Assembly: GCA_948470475.1 (NCBI GenBank)
Contig: OX419339.1
Location: forward strand, 5,960,185 to 6,024,184
Origin: Galaxea fascicularis
Lineage: Eukaryota > Cnidaria > Anthozoa > Scleractinia > Euphylliidae
Reading direction: 5' to 3'
DNA: 64,000 nt
This document shows positions 44,201-55,459 of the stretch, one piece after another; position 1 is the stretch's first letter; each line of letters begins with the position of its first letter. Below the pieces are notes generated by a model. The model was not told where the DNA came from, ran no database searches, and saw only the letters and a program-made list of their open reading frames with translations. Made by a program: the position numbers and the translations under genes.

Positions 44201-45201
44201 CCCTCTCGACTTGGCCACCACTCACCCCTCTCGACTTGGCCACCACTCACCCCTCTCGACTTGGCCACCACTCACCCCTCTCGACTTGGCCACCACTCAC
44301 CCCTCTCGACTTGGCCACCACTCACCCCTCTCGACTTGGCCACCACTCACCCCTCTCGACTTGGCCACCACTCACCCCTCTCGACTTGGCCACCACTCAC
44401 CCCTCTCGACTTGGCCACCACTCACCCCTCTCGACTTGGCCACCACTCACCCCTCTCGACTTGGCCACCACTCACCCCTCTCGACTTGGCCACCACTCAC
44501 CCCTCTCGACTTGGCCACCACTCACCCCTCTCGACTTGGCCACCACTCACCCCTCTCGACTTGGCCACCACTCACCCCTCTCGACTTGGCCACCACTCAC
44601 CCCTCTCGACTTGGCCACCACTCACCCCTCTCGACTTGGCCACCACTCACCCCTCTCGACTTGGCCACCACTCACCCCTCTCGACTTGGCCACCACTCAC
44701 CCCTCTCGACTTGGCCACCACTCACCCCTCTCGACTTGGCCACCACTCACCCCTCTCGACTTGGCCACCACTCACCCCTCTCGACTTGGCCACCACTCAC
44801 CCCTCTCGACTTGGCCACCACTCACCCCTCTCGACTTGGCCACCACTCACCCCTCTCGACTTGGCCACCACTCACCCCTCTCGACTTGGCCACCACTCAC
44901 CCCTCTCGACTTGGCCACCACTCACCCCTCTCGACTTGGCCACCACTCACCCCTCTCGACTTGGCCACCACTCACCCCTCTCGACTTGGCCACCACTCAC
45001 CCCTCTCGACTTGGCCACCACTCACCCCTCTCGACTTGGCCACCACTCACCCCTCTCGACTTGGCCACCACTCACCCCTCTCGACTTGGCCACCACTCAC
45101 CCCTCTCGACTTGGCCACCACTCACCCCTCTCGACTTGGCCACCACTCACCCCTCTCGACTTGGCCACCACTCACCCCTCTCGACTTGGCCACCACTCAC
45201 C
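38252..45201 (+). repeat. Perfect 25-bp minisatellite array, 278 copies
   Basis: The unit (38252-38276) contains CTCTCGACTTGGCC followed by ACCACTCACCC. The array is 6950 bp, exactly 278 units, and no substitution or indel was seen in any line; the 300-bp pattern repeats 23 times in register. Flanks are unrelated (CTGATGAATCCCTG left, AAAGGAGCGGGTT right). Each unit has one CpG (TCGA). The complementary strand is G-rich (GAGGGGTGAGTGGTGG). Because 25 is one more than a multiple of three and the plus strand lacks stops, all three plus frames stay open and give the same 25-residue repeat; the minus frames are closed by TGA. I read it as non-coding satellite DNA. Confidence 0.97.
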
Positions 45202-46330
45202 AAAGGAGCGGGTTATTATGGCGTGGATACCGAGGTTGGATATTCTGGTACACTTTAGTGGAAGAAATGAGATTGATAGTATAACTAAGTTGGTAGTAAG
45301 TTTAGGGAAAGTATTTTGTTACTTTTTTTTTAAAGATGGTTAATTAGTTGTTGCAAATGTGGTTTTGGTTAAGACGTGTTTTAAATTCGTTTGTGATAGA
45401 GGTGATGTTAGAGAATTTTTTAGCGGTTGTTGCAAAATAACTTGTGCTAAGATTTTTGGGATTGGTTTTTAAAATTGTAAGATTCTTTTGAATACTTAGC
45501 AAATGCTGTACAGTGCTTTTTTCAGTTTTTTTTAAAATTTGTAAATAATTTAGCTGGCGTTTTTAAGTTAGTAGCACAAGTAAATGTATTGTTTTGGTAC
45601 GTTGTAGCGACTGATTTAGTTTTAGTTTATCAGGCTGGCCATACTGTAAACTGTCGAATTTAACTCCAACTGCAGCTTACATGCTTGGATAATTTGCATG
45701 CACCTGCCCTTACAGGCTTCATAGTTTTTTATAATTCTTTTGGCATAGCTTGCTGAGGCAAGTCATTGTTTTTTGTTGTAGATTGACAAATATCTTGAGT
45801 GCAACTTGGTCCGTTATGTCCATCAGGTGGTACTTGAACATTTCTTTGGTTTTCTTGTTCGATTTAGACGGTGGGGAAGGATTTGAAAGTAATCCACCAA
45901 CTATTCTTTAAATGGTGTTTAAGGCACAAGTTTGTGACGTTTCCAAAGCTCCTTTCACTGATTGTTTCACCTGAAAAGAGAAAATAGGTGTTTTAGTGAA
46001 GAACAAATTATTACTTTCCGACAATTATGGCTGAAAAACAAGGAACTGGATTCGGCGTTCATTGCAGTAGAACAAATCACAATTGTATGTAATGCGTATG
46101 AGAAGCAGTCATGGTAAACCAGATTACAAGATCATGATCTTCATGCAAATTGAAATTGCTAGAAAAGTGATTAAATTTTCATAGACCGTCGAAAAGCAGA
46201 TCGACTGCACAAACTATTTGTGGAAAAGTGATTTATCTCAGGTGATTTGGGTTATTTAATTTCAAAAAGCACCCACTCACCACTCACTCACTTGTCAGTA
46301 GTTACTGTTCTGACTCAGTGGAGTAGTTTT
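45202..46330. other. C-poor flank of the array, no gene seen
   Basis: The first 450 bp are strikingly poor in C on the plus strand and full of T and G runs. No frame looks coding. Could be transposon tail or decayed array flank. Confidence 0.4.
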
Positions 46331-46354
46331 TTGTGGAGTTTGGTGTCCGATTAG

Positions 46355-47735
46355 TGGTCACACGATACAAGAAAAAGCACCTTGCTGGAGAGCAAAGAGG
46401 CCATTTCCGAATTACCTCAGCATTCTTTTTCAAAGCGAGTCTAAGTGCTTATCCTTTCATATGCAAATCAATTTTCATTCACATGAAAATGAGTTTAAGG
46501 TATCATGGTAGGTGGATTGACAGTGTTTGCAAATCGCGCCCTTACGTTGACGCTTTGAAAGAAGACCTCATCAACCTATACATTTTCTGAAAGCTTTTAA
46601 GTAATGATTCGTATAAGAACTATAGCGCTAAACGGCAATGCACGATGGAATGTTGACTTTTTTCATTGTTTAATCTAGCAATCTCATTGGTCAAAACTCA
46701 AAAAATGTTTAAAAGTTAGGGTTAAAGGCACATTTACAAAGTATTAATTGAAGATTCGGATAACCTGTGCTGCCGTTGCACCACATCGAATTTTTGAAAG
46801 AAATTGTATGGGGGGGACCTCATCAAATCATCAAAATTAGTGGCTATTGTGTTTAGCAGTTATGATTGGTTAGGCACAAAAATGTCCTAAATTTTATTTG
46901 AACCAAGTACATTGAGTCTAGTTCTACAAAGAAATTTAGGTAACTTTCAAGAGTTCCAGCTTTCTTCTTAAAATCAACGATATCCTATGTGGGGAAATTG
47001 CCATTGCCGCAGAACAATAGGGTTTGCTATAGTTCTTGTGTGAATCGTTACTAGTTATACAGTACAATCATTTCTTTGAAATTTTCTAAAAAGTCAGTGT
47101 TGCAGTGATATTAAAAGAAATGCCCAGAAACACTGCTTCACTTAAATTGGTTCGGTTCCGCGCGTGAATTATCGGATCGGCGCGATTAATATCGGAAATG
47201 TTTTCTCACACATCACCATCAAAAACCGTGTCTGCGATTTTCCAGATGCGGTTTGGTTTTTTTTTTTAACAACCTCCTAAAGTTTGATATTATCTATGCG
47301 GACGCTCTTTTGTACAAAAGAGGCCATAACTCGGAAACGGAAGCGAAATTAAACAAAGCCCGACACGGTTTTTCGAACAAAGTAATCCCAATAGTTTTCT
47401 CTTTATCTTAAAAAAAGTAAAAAAGCTTTTTTCCCTTTTTTTTTTTGCAAAACAGTATTTATCTCAGTCTTCTCAATTTGAACAGCCAAAAAAAATTTCT
47501 ATTTTTCGTCAAAATCCACCTACCATGATATCTTAATTTGCGTGTGAATTAAAATTGCTTTGAATATGAAAGGATGAGCACTTCTTTGAAAAAGAAGCCT
47601 GAGGTAATTCGGAAATGGCCTATTGTGCACTGGGATATGCAAAACAAAGAAAATTGAAATTAAGTTGCCTTGTTTTGGATGTTTGGTGCTACTTGCTCTC
47701 CAGCAAGGTATTTTTTCTATCATGTGATCACTAAC
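46355..47735. repeat. Two inverted copies of one repeat, about 1 kb apart
   Basis: 46355-46525 (ACCTTGCTGGAGAGCAAAGA, GGCCATTTCCGAATTACCTC, ATCATGGTAGGTGGATT) recurs inverted at 47510-47735. Short ORFs over the arms are shadows of this repeat. The spacer 46530-47510 has no gene. Confidence 0.7.
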
Positions 47736-49737
47736 TTCAAAAGGGCCTATGTCCTTTTGAATTCTTCTCATGAAATTTGATGACTTCAAGATGGAAAGAA
47801 CTGCATTAGATATTCGTCGAGGTAAGACAACTTAATAATATTTAAAACTGTGTTAAGGAAAGCCTTTCCAGGTGATCACGATTTTCCTGAAGTAGTACCA
47901 TTCTTCCGTTTGAATTTCTCGGATAGGTTGTAGTTTTTTAAAAACCGTTTCGGTTTTGAAGGCTGTTTCTCTTTTGAGACTAGTCTTTGTTAACACGCGG
48001 AAATTTGCAAAAAAGAGTATTGAAAGTTAATTTGAGTCCGTGGCTGACCTGTAATTATCTCCTAGCTGATTCTCACTTGTTTTCAATGAAAACTGGGAAT
48101 TCCCGAATTGTTTCACTCGTTGTTTGGACTCAATATCTATATTCTATATAAGGTCAAAACAGACCTTGGAGCTTGGGATACCTTTGGTTTGGAGAGAAGA
48201 TGACACAACCTCACGCGAAACTAATTGAAATTTAATTTTAAGTATTGTTTTGAACCAAAAACGATGAACTAGAAGTTGAGGTTTGTCTTTTGTTGTAAAG
48301 ATGGTTGTGAATCTATAATACTTTCAGAAAATTCATCACGTTACTATCGAATTGCAAACAGAACAAGATCTTACGACCGTTACAAATGTAAAAAATTATC
48401 AAGCACTTTCTAAACCGGCTGAACTTGTGTACGTTAACTGTTGCTTGAAAGTCCGATGATAAGTAAAATGGTCTCAAATTCACTAATAATTGTTCTGTAA
48501 AGAGCTCTTACAAAATTAGCTACTGAATATCGTATGAACTGTAATAAGTGCTACAATCGCACTTGTCAGTTGAAAACAGACTTAAAACCGAGACGCTAAT
48601 AATGCCAACACCGGCCTGTAAGCTGTGTTATACCTGGCAACTTTTTCCGACTAAAAAAAAAAAGGCGTAAGATTTTCAGGATTTGATGACGAGACGTCGA
48701 CCATATCCGAAGACGTCCGAAAACTTAGGCAGCCGCCCGAAACTTCCGAGGATGTTCCGAATTCAGATTGAAGTTCAAGAAAATAATTACGCTCCATACA
48801 TCCGCAGTTTCTTTCCTTCAAAAATTAGATTTCTGGGGGAAAATATCATTATTTTATTTTACATTCACTTCACGCGTTGGTTTGAGTTTACATATATCAC
48901 ATTTTCCAAACAGGCGTGAGACTTGCATGAAAGTATACTGCACATATCTTGTTGAAAGTCTGTGAGAATTTCACCAAGCCCAAATACACATATGATTCTA
49001 TTTTACTTAAATCTTTCAATTAAAAATTTCAATGAATCTCAACTTACGTGAACTAGTTGGCACGGGAGTAACAGGGCTGGAAATTGCCTGTACGTACTTG
49101 TTCAGCAGTCATGTCCCTTGCGATTTTCTCCAAGTTGAAGCTGGTACAAGAATTAAAACTCGATTTAATTATTTCTGCAGGCCAGATTTATTACAGAGTA
49201 GATATACCAGAGAGGGTTTTTAGCCACGTAATTGTAACTTATACTTATCAGGAGTGCTTGCCATAATTTATGCAGTGTAGGAAAAATGATATCACAGAGA
49301 TTCAGGGGCACAAAACGAAGCTGTTCCTCACTTTATCTGTTCCCCCGAGGTATTGTGCTGGCTGGCAAAATATCAGTTACTTTCCGGAGGTGGCTATCAA
49401 ATTTCTTTCTGCTGATGGTTTCGGTTGGTAATTACTGAAGTGTGGTAGCAGTGTGAGTGTTGCTGGCTGGCGAAATCTGGATTGTTGTGAGAACTTTTTG
49501 CCATACTGATTTAACATTGCTAGACGAAACAAGCTACCGGGGACTAAATTCAGTTGAAAACATGGAACTCCGACACGGAAACCAAAAGCGCTGTTAGTGT
49601 TTATGGTACTGGAGCTGTTTGAGGGTCCAAATGATGGTGTCAAGCGACGAAGAGCAACGGTCAAGAGAACGAGCAGAAAGCGGTATGATGTTGCGTATCG
49701 CATGAGCAAATGAATCCCGTGTAGTTCGTTTGAATTT

Positions 49738-49853
49738 TAAAACGCTGTTGAACCGGACATCAGTTTAAAGTTTCGACTTTCGAATCCTTCCAAACTCGCT
49801 TCTCCTTCGTCCATTTTTTCAGCAACAACTACGAAGTCCTCTTCCTCCGCCAT
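49738..49853 (-). CDS. Possible short coding exon (hypothetical)
   Basis: Minus-strand ORF of 38 codons from ATGGCGGAGG in AAGATGGCGG context. It reads MAEEEDFVVVAEKMDEGEAS LEGFESR, acidic and coding-like, then stops at 49738-49740. No clear donor before the stop. It may be a gene start cut off by the adjacent Harbinger-like sequence, or chance. Confidence 0.2.
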
Positions 49854-49959
49854 CTTCGTTGCAAATGACGCGAGAAGGCCAGGCTTGAAAACAGGATAGC
49901 GATTCGTGATTGGTCAGTATGGCCCACGTGACTCGCTTCTGGATAAAACTTTGTTGGAA

Positions 49960-50157
49960 GAGCGGAAAAACGCTGCAACATTGCAGAATTGTTGGGCATA
50001 ATGTTTGATCAAAATCAAACTCTATCCAACACTTCATCAAGCAAAAATGTTGGACGAACACCATCCAACATGGGCGGTCAAACGGTCGAACAATGTAGGA
50101 TCGAGCAAAGTTGGAACGTTGAATCCAACTTTGTTCGATAGTTTGGCCAGGGCTCTG
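49960..50157. mobile_element. Truncated Harbinger-like MITE
   Basis: The right end TTTGGCCAGGGCTCTG and TGTTGG/CCAACA-rich interior resemble the 703-bp element at 12801-13503. The left end is not recognisable. Confidence 0.45.
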
Positions 50158-50207
50158 TAGATGTGCCAAATCTGATGCAAATGTGGAAAACAATAGATTT
50201 CTCGTTT

Positions 50208-50297
50208 GCGTTATAATTCAGATTCGGCACACGTAAAGTTCGACGTTTAAATGCGTTATAATTCAGATTCGGCACACGTAAAGTTCGACGTTTAAAC
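50208..50297. repeat. 45-bp tandem duplication
   Basis: Two copies of a 45-bp unit starting GCGTTATAATTCAGATTCGG, identical except for the last base. In frame by length, but no gene is evident. Confidence 0.8.
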
Positions 50298-50753
50298 CGG
50301 GCCGTAAACAACTTATCACCAGTTCGCCATCTTGTACCATCCAATATTTCATTTATACCTGTTGTGATCACTATTCTATAAACACTAGAGTGTGTATATG
50401 TTTATAACTACAACTATTGTATTTATTCGTTTTCCTCTTTTTTCTCTTGTCCAAGCGTTTTCACGGTAATTCTTAGGTATACAATTAATAAAGTTGTTGT
50501 TGTTGTTGTTGCAACGAGATTCAAGGTTAATAACTAATTGCAAATTGTGAAGAAAAAAAGCGCTAACGTTGATTTGATTGCAATAACTAACAACCGCAAA
50601 CGTCAAGTAAAAACTGAAGGAGAACTGACCTGCATAGTCTTCTGTCCTTTGAAGTGTTGTTCATCAAGAAGACACCACGCCAAAGAGTTCAAAGTGCTTT
50701 CACAGTACGCGGCGGACACTGCATGGGTGTGCCGTGGAACTCGCATCCTTTTA

Positions 50754-51215
50754 TAAAAATTCACAACGTAACCTACGATAAAAAAATATTTGAACCAGAA
50801 AGAGAACTGTATGCAATTAACACCTTAACGCGCCTCTCATGTCAAACCCGTCCCATGTGGCTTTCGGAGTTTTTCGGCAGCTGAGTGTTACCTTACACCG
50901 TATGGACTAATGGGTATGCAGTGTGAATCACCTTGTTTTGCTACCGTATTTAAAATTCAAAACGTAACCCACATTGAAAAAACATTTGGATTAGCCAGAG
51001 AACTCTACACAATTAACGGCTTTATGCCACTCTCTTGTCAGAATCAGCCAGGCATGCTCCTTTGGGAATTTTTTGGCAGTTGAGTGTTACTTTATTTCAC
51101 AATATGCGCAGCGAGAAGACCTGATCTCGCCACACTGGGGCTAATTACATTTTTTCAGTGAACAACACTAAGCAATCAACACGTAAACGCAGCTCTTTTG
51201 TCAGAATCGTAACGC
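50754..51215 (+). repeat. Diverged tandem repeats, about 197-bp spacing
   Basis: 50754-50895 and 50951-51093 align along their length (AAAATTC-ACGTAACC, AGAGAACT, CTCTTGTCAGAA-like, TTTTTCGGCAG, TGAGTGTTAC). A partial third copy follows at about 51160-51215. In both copies one plus frame ends in EFFGS-stop. Function unknown. Confidence 0.6.
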
Positions 51216-51898
51216 GTTGCTTCTGGTTTGTTTTTGTAATCCACGAGGCAGTGTGAAGACCAAATTTTCCTAGAACTCCGCGGAGGCATGAATGAATGAG
51301 AAAGAAGGGAGATGAAGGCTATTGTGGGTGATAAATGCCAATACAGGTAGATGACGTCAACTTGGGGTGATTGAATGTAGATAAAGATAGAGGTATGCAT
51401 ATGCCAGTGATTGAATGCGAAGGATGGTAGATAAAGGCATTGCGATACATAAAATGAATTTAAGTTATTTTAAATACTTTTTTAGTTGGACATAAATGGG
51501 GACTCGTGGTGGGTATATCCAAGAGGTCTTTCTCACATAGGTAGTCCAAGCTCTACGGTCTATGTACCTTTGCAATCTAAACACCAGCGTAATGGTGAAA
51601 TTATAAGGCTTCGTATGGGGAGGGGGGTGGGGGGCAGCTATCAGATTTGAAGGGAAACTAGCGACGATTTTCAATAAAAACTTCCCACCTTAACTCCTTT
51701 ATGGTACTTTTTGTGTCCTGTGTGGTTGGTGATGATTTGAAGGGATTTAGAGGAGTTTCAGTTTCAACGGTTTCTCTCCGTTTTCGCCATTCTCCACCCC
51801 CTCCCCCATCTCCATCACCTTTCTGATGGTCCGTCCCTTCCCTTAGAATACAAAGCATAATTACGTCATGAGCGTGCTGACGCGCGCACATTTAAAAC

Positions 51899-51924
51899 AT
51901 GGCGGACAACCAATTTACTTGACA
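51899..51924 (+). other. Isolated AACATGGCGG site with short ORF
   Basis: ATGGCGGACAACCAATTTAC followed by TTGA: 7 codons. The context matches the start sites of host genes here, so it may mark a promoter or a first exon whose gene I cannot follow. Confidence 0.2.
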
Positions 51925-52667
51925 TTGTGCCCTGTCAAAGGAAAATTGGATGTTTTCTCCTGAACGAGCACCGCTACTTATATTTTTTTTATCGCATTTC
52001 TTCAGCTTAGCAACCATCTTCTTTTCGTTAAGGTACTTTGAAAAGGAAATTACAACAGAAAAGTGAGCTATCGATGGAAACGCGAGCTTGGTTGTTGCCC
52101 GGCGAAGATCGTGAGTGCAAACCTGGCTAAGCTCCCAAAGAACGGTTTGGGTCATACTGCTTGACGCTGTTCGTCACCTTCTGAATATGGGTGAATATGC
52201 TACTGTTGCTCATGTTTGGTGCAGTATATTTAAAGTTTGTAGGCTTAAATCATTCGTTATGCATGGACTCCTCCTGAAAAAGTCTATATATAATTTCAAA
52301 ACGGACCATTGATATTCATCTATACATTGATATTAAAATTTTCTCGCCTGTCTTCGCGGAGATTACAGGCAAATGTATGGAAAATTAAAAACCCGTTTCT
52401 TCGCTTTCTAGCTCAGCTATACCCCTCAGCTTTAAAAGGAGTAATGTTTAGCCCTCTAAATTGCCTTCACCATTCAAAGTTTCTACAGATACTCAATATT
52501 ACAAAGTTTCACATCGCAATCCCCATACAAACACTTCATTATGCGCGCTGTTTGCCCCGTTTTCAAAATGGCGGATTTTACCGCGCAAAGGTCTATTCGG
52601 GCTGAAGGGTTCAAAACTGAGAAAATAACGAATTTAATTTAAGAAACGACGACGGCCACGGCAACGA

Positions 52668-52766
52668 TAGCCTGCGAGCACATACGTATTTTCGGTTGTC
52701 GCTTCTCTCCGCCCGAAAAGTAGCGGAGAGAGCGACAACCGAAAATACATCTGCGCTCGCAGGCTA
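52668..52766. mobile_element. Near-perfect foldback MITE
   Basis: TAGCCTGCGAGCACATACGT and its inverted counterpart, plus GGTTGTCGCTTCTCTCCGC/GCGGAGAGAGCGACAACC, make a 99-bp hairpin with only a few-base loop. Confidence 0.7.
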
Positions 52767-53292
52767 CGGCAACGACAACGCCACAAAACAATGATATAAT
52801 TGGTTTAAAGAGGCCTTTACAGACTAGACATTAATTTTAGTTGTCGGCAACTATCTTTTATCGACAACTGTCAAAAGTCAAAAATGTCATCGACAAAAGT
52901 CATCGACAAAAGTCATCGACAACTATATCCGATGGAAGCATTCCACACACTGGAGTATTTCGTCGATTACAAACAGGACCAACATCTGCTGAATTTGTTT
53001 CCTTGTGAGCCTTCGGTGTTCGAGAAAAAAGTAAAAAAAAAAGAAGCTGTTTCGTGGATTAGTAATGCCTATATTTCTACTTTTTTTTGCGGTAATCTAC
53101 GTAAGGAACAACGTTAAATCACCATATTATTTGAGGTTTTGACGACAACGTGAACATTCCATTTTGAACCCTGAAACCGCTCGTTAGTATACCTCGCTAA
53201 TATTGTACGACGTGAACTTATAAACGCGAAAAACATACGATCGTGCAAAGTTATATTTTGAAGAGACATTCTCGTCAGCGCCTAAAATCTTA

Positions 53293-53744
53293 GGGCCCGA
53301 TTACATGGCGAATTTCAGCCCGGGCTGAAATTTCAGCCCGGTCAACCGGGCTGAAATTTCATCCCGGCTTCTGAAACAAATCCTCTGAAAATCAAATCGT
53401 CGATTACATGGAGATTTTTTCAGCCCGGGGCGAAATTCAGCCCGGGCTGAAAATCCTAGCCCGGTTTGACCTAACCGGGCTAGGATTTTCAGCCCGGGCT
53501 GAACTGCGCCCCGGGCTGAAAAAATCTCATGTAATCGAAAAGAAATTTCAGCCCGGGCTGAAAAGCAGGAAATAACATGGCTGCCTGATTTTCCCGAGAC
53601 TCTTCGCGCCAAATTTCATATTTGGTGCCGAGACTAATATTTCAGCCCGGGCTGAAGTTCATCATGTAATCGCAACAAAATTTCAGCCCGGTTGACTGGG
53701 CTGAAATTTCAGCCCGGGCTGAAATTCGCCATGTAATCGGGCCC
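53293..53744. mobile_element. Harbinger-type MITE built of GCCCGGGC palindromes
   Basis: TTA at 53290-53292 and 53745-53747 flank exact inverted ends GGGCCCGATTACATGGCGAA. Inside are six copies of CAGCCCGGGCTGA, several half copies, and a second inverted pair CGATTACATGGAGATTTTTT / AAAAAATCTCATGTAATCG at about 53400-53540. The 3-bp TTA duplication fits PIF/Harbinger. The ORF crossing it is an artefact of the repeats. Confidence 0.85.
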
Positions 53745-54265
53745 TTAGAGTCCCAAACTTTTCATCCCGGTAACCAAGAACTCGGCTACCGGACCGACCC
53801 CACCCCCACCTTCCCCCCTCCCCCCTCCCCCCTCCATCTGACATCTAACAGCCATATTTTTACAATGGTTTTCTGAAATGTTTGTAATTAGGGCCTGCAC
53901 AAAATGCTGATGCTGGGTTTCTAGAAAGGATAACGTATTAGTGCATAATTTCTTGTGCTCCTTGCTCAGGAAGGACGCTAGTTCGTGTCTTCGTTTCTGC
54001 ACTTTCAAAATCCCTTTCAAAGAGTTTTCCTTTCTCCAGAGTTAATTCTCCAATCATACTCTTTTTGCTGTGTCGCAGGAAGGAAAAAGGAAAGTAACAC
54101 CAACGCAGTAGATCATGCATATATTCTTATCTGGGTTAAACAACTACAATATATATCGCTAGATCTACTAATACAAGAGCGGGTACAATGTGGTATTACA
54201 TATATCGGCTTATATTTTCACATTGATTGGCTGTTTAGCTCTCACAAATATAATCTTTAAAGAAT

Positions 54266-54482
54266 TTATGCAAAGGAATTAGTTTCCTTGGCTCCATTTT
54301 CTTGGAATGGTGACAAAGGTTTTGGCTTTAATGGCCAGTGATCATGAGGAAAACCCCTTCTTTCCCCGAATTTAACCCTCTCACACCGCACTGCTTGATT
54401 AAGTTGGTGACAGACATAGAGGTCCTCTTTCTCGCAAGCAGACATTCCGTAGCATGTCACGCAATCTCGGGTCTTAAGTTCC
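54266..54482 (-). CDS. Possible terminal exon of a cysteine-rich extracellular protein
   Basis: Minus strand, behind an acceptor CTCTTCAG at 54483. The frame has closely spaced cysteines C-x2-C-x5-C-x7-C-x8-C (DCVTCYGMSACEKEDLYVC and on) and runs to a stop near 54266. The spacing is reminiscent of Ly6/uPAR-type or other small disulfide domains, but half the domain is missing. No other exon was assigned with confidence. Confidence 0.25.
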
Positions 54483-54768
54483 CTGAAGAGATTTAATACG
54501 GCTATTTTGTGGTATGTGCTAACTTGCCGAGTTACAGTTCAATCAAACGCTCATCACAAGCTCAGAATGTTTCGGTTCCCCTATTCACCCTTTTCATTTT
54601 GTTTTAGCTTTCTTTTTATCTATTCTGTACGTGCATTCAGCACCTTGTCATATTCGGCAGAGGTTTGTGATTGTAACCTTGATTGTGGGTGGGTTTTACA
54701 GTGCCGCGGTTTATCAGTAAGACGCGCCCCTCAACATTTTTTCATATTTCGAGACTAAAATTTAGGTG

Positions 54769-54850
54769 GACGTCAGTCAAATGTTTCCATGACGAATTCA
54801 CCTGCCGCCAAGAGAACAGGACTATTGTCATGGAAACATTTAACTGACGT
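54769..54850. repeat. Foldback repeat
   Basis: GACGTCAGTCAAATGTTTCC ATGAC pairs with GTCATGGAAACATTTAACTGACGT. About 82 bp hairpin. Confidence 0.6.
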
Positions 54851-55459
54851 TTGATAGCCGCTGTGACTGATCATTTCATGTCACTTTTTTCACTGCCAGA
54901 CGGTCACGCCAACAATGGTCACACGATAAATGCTGATTGTGCGCCAGAGGCGATTCTTCCCAATATAACTGCGGCCTCTGTAGTGATAGCGTACCCGTGA
55001 AAATTGATACACTTCGATATTTCCCCCGATTGCATGGGATTGCACTCCCCTGATGCCCATCACTCTGGACCTGCCCTCATTACAATCAATACTATTGATT
55101 ACGGGCGGGCTTTGAATAAACACTTCTTGTCATATTATTAACAGCCAGGTTGTCACACCAAATCTGTTGCAGTTATATTTTCTTGAGTTCGCGACCCAAT
55201 GCAGGTTGTGACACAGGAAACGATTATTTCGTGTGGCTTTATCGAAATTAACGGTCGGCTCTGAAGTGATAGTATCGAACTCCGCGATACTTCCGCCAGC
55301 CTCCCACACAGAACGGGTGGGACAAACACATGACGAAGTCCAAAGGACGTCTGCGTGGGACGCTATACTTCCGGTAGCATGGAAAAAAGTTTCCCCTTTT
55401 GAATCGGGAAGACCCACCTTTTTTCGAATTCTGAACCCGCCTAAGCAGCCCATCACTCA

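Noticed and set aside
38252..45201. Array as CRISPR
   Set aside because: Units are contiguous and identical with no spacers, and the DNA is eukaryotic.
38252..45201. Array as telomere
   Set aside because: The unit is not TTAGGG-like and unique sequence with genes lies on both sides.
38241..45343. Giant ORFs of about 2350 codons in three plus frames
   Set aside because: They are a consequence of a stop-free 25-bp repeat; identical peptide in every frame, no unique domain and no gene-like ends.
49377..49709. 110-codon minus ORF with a hydrophobic start
   Set aside because: Looks like a weak signal peptide, but the remainder has no pattern and no conserved context; not supported.
53301..53612. 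103-codon minus ORF
   Set aside because: Lies wholly in the GCCCGGGC palindrome MITE; repeated peptide pieces reflect the DNA repeats.
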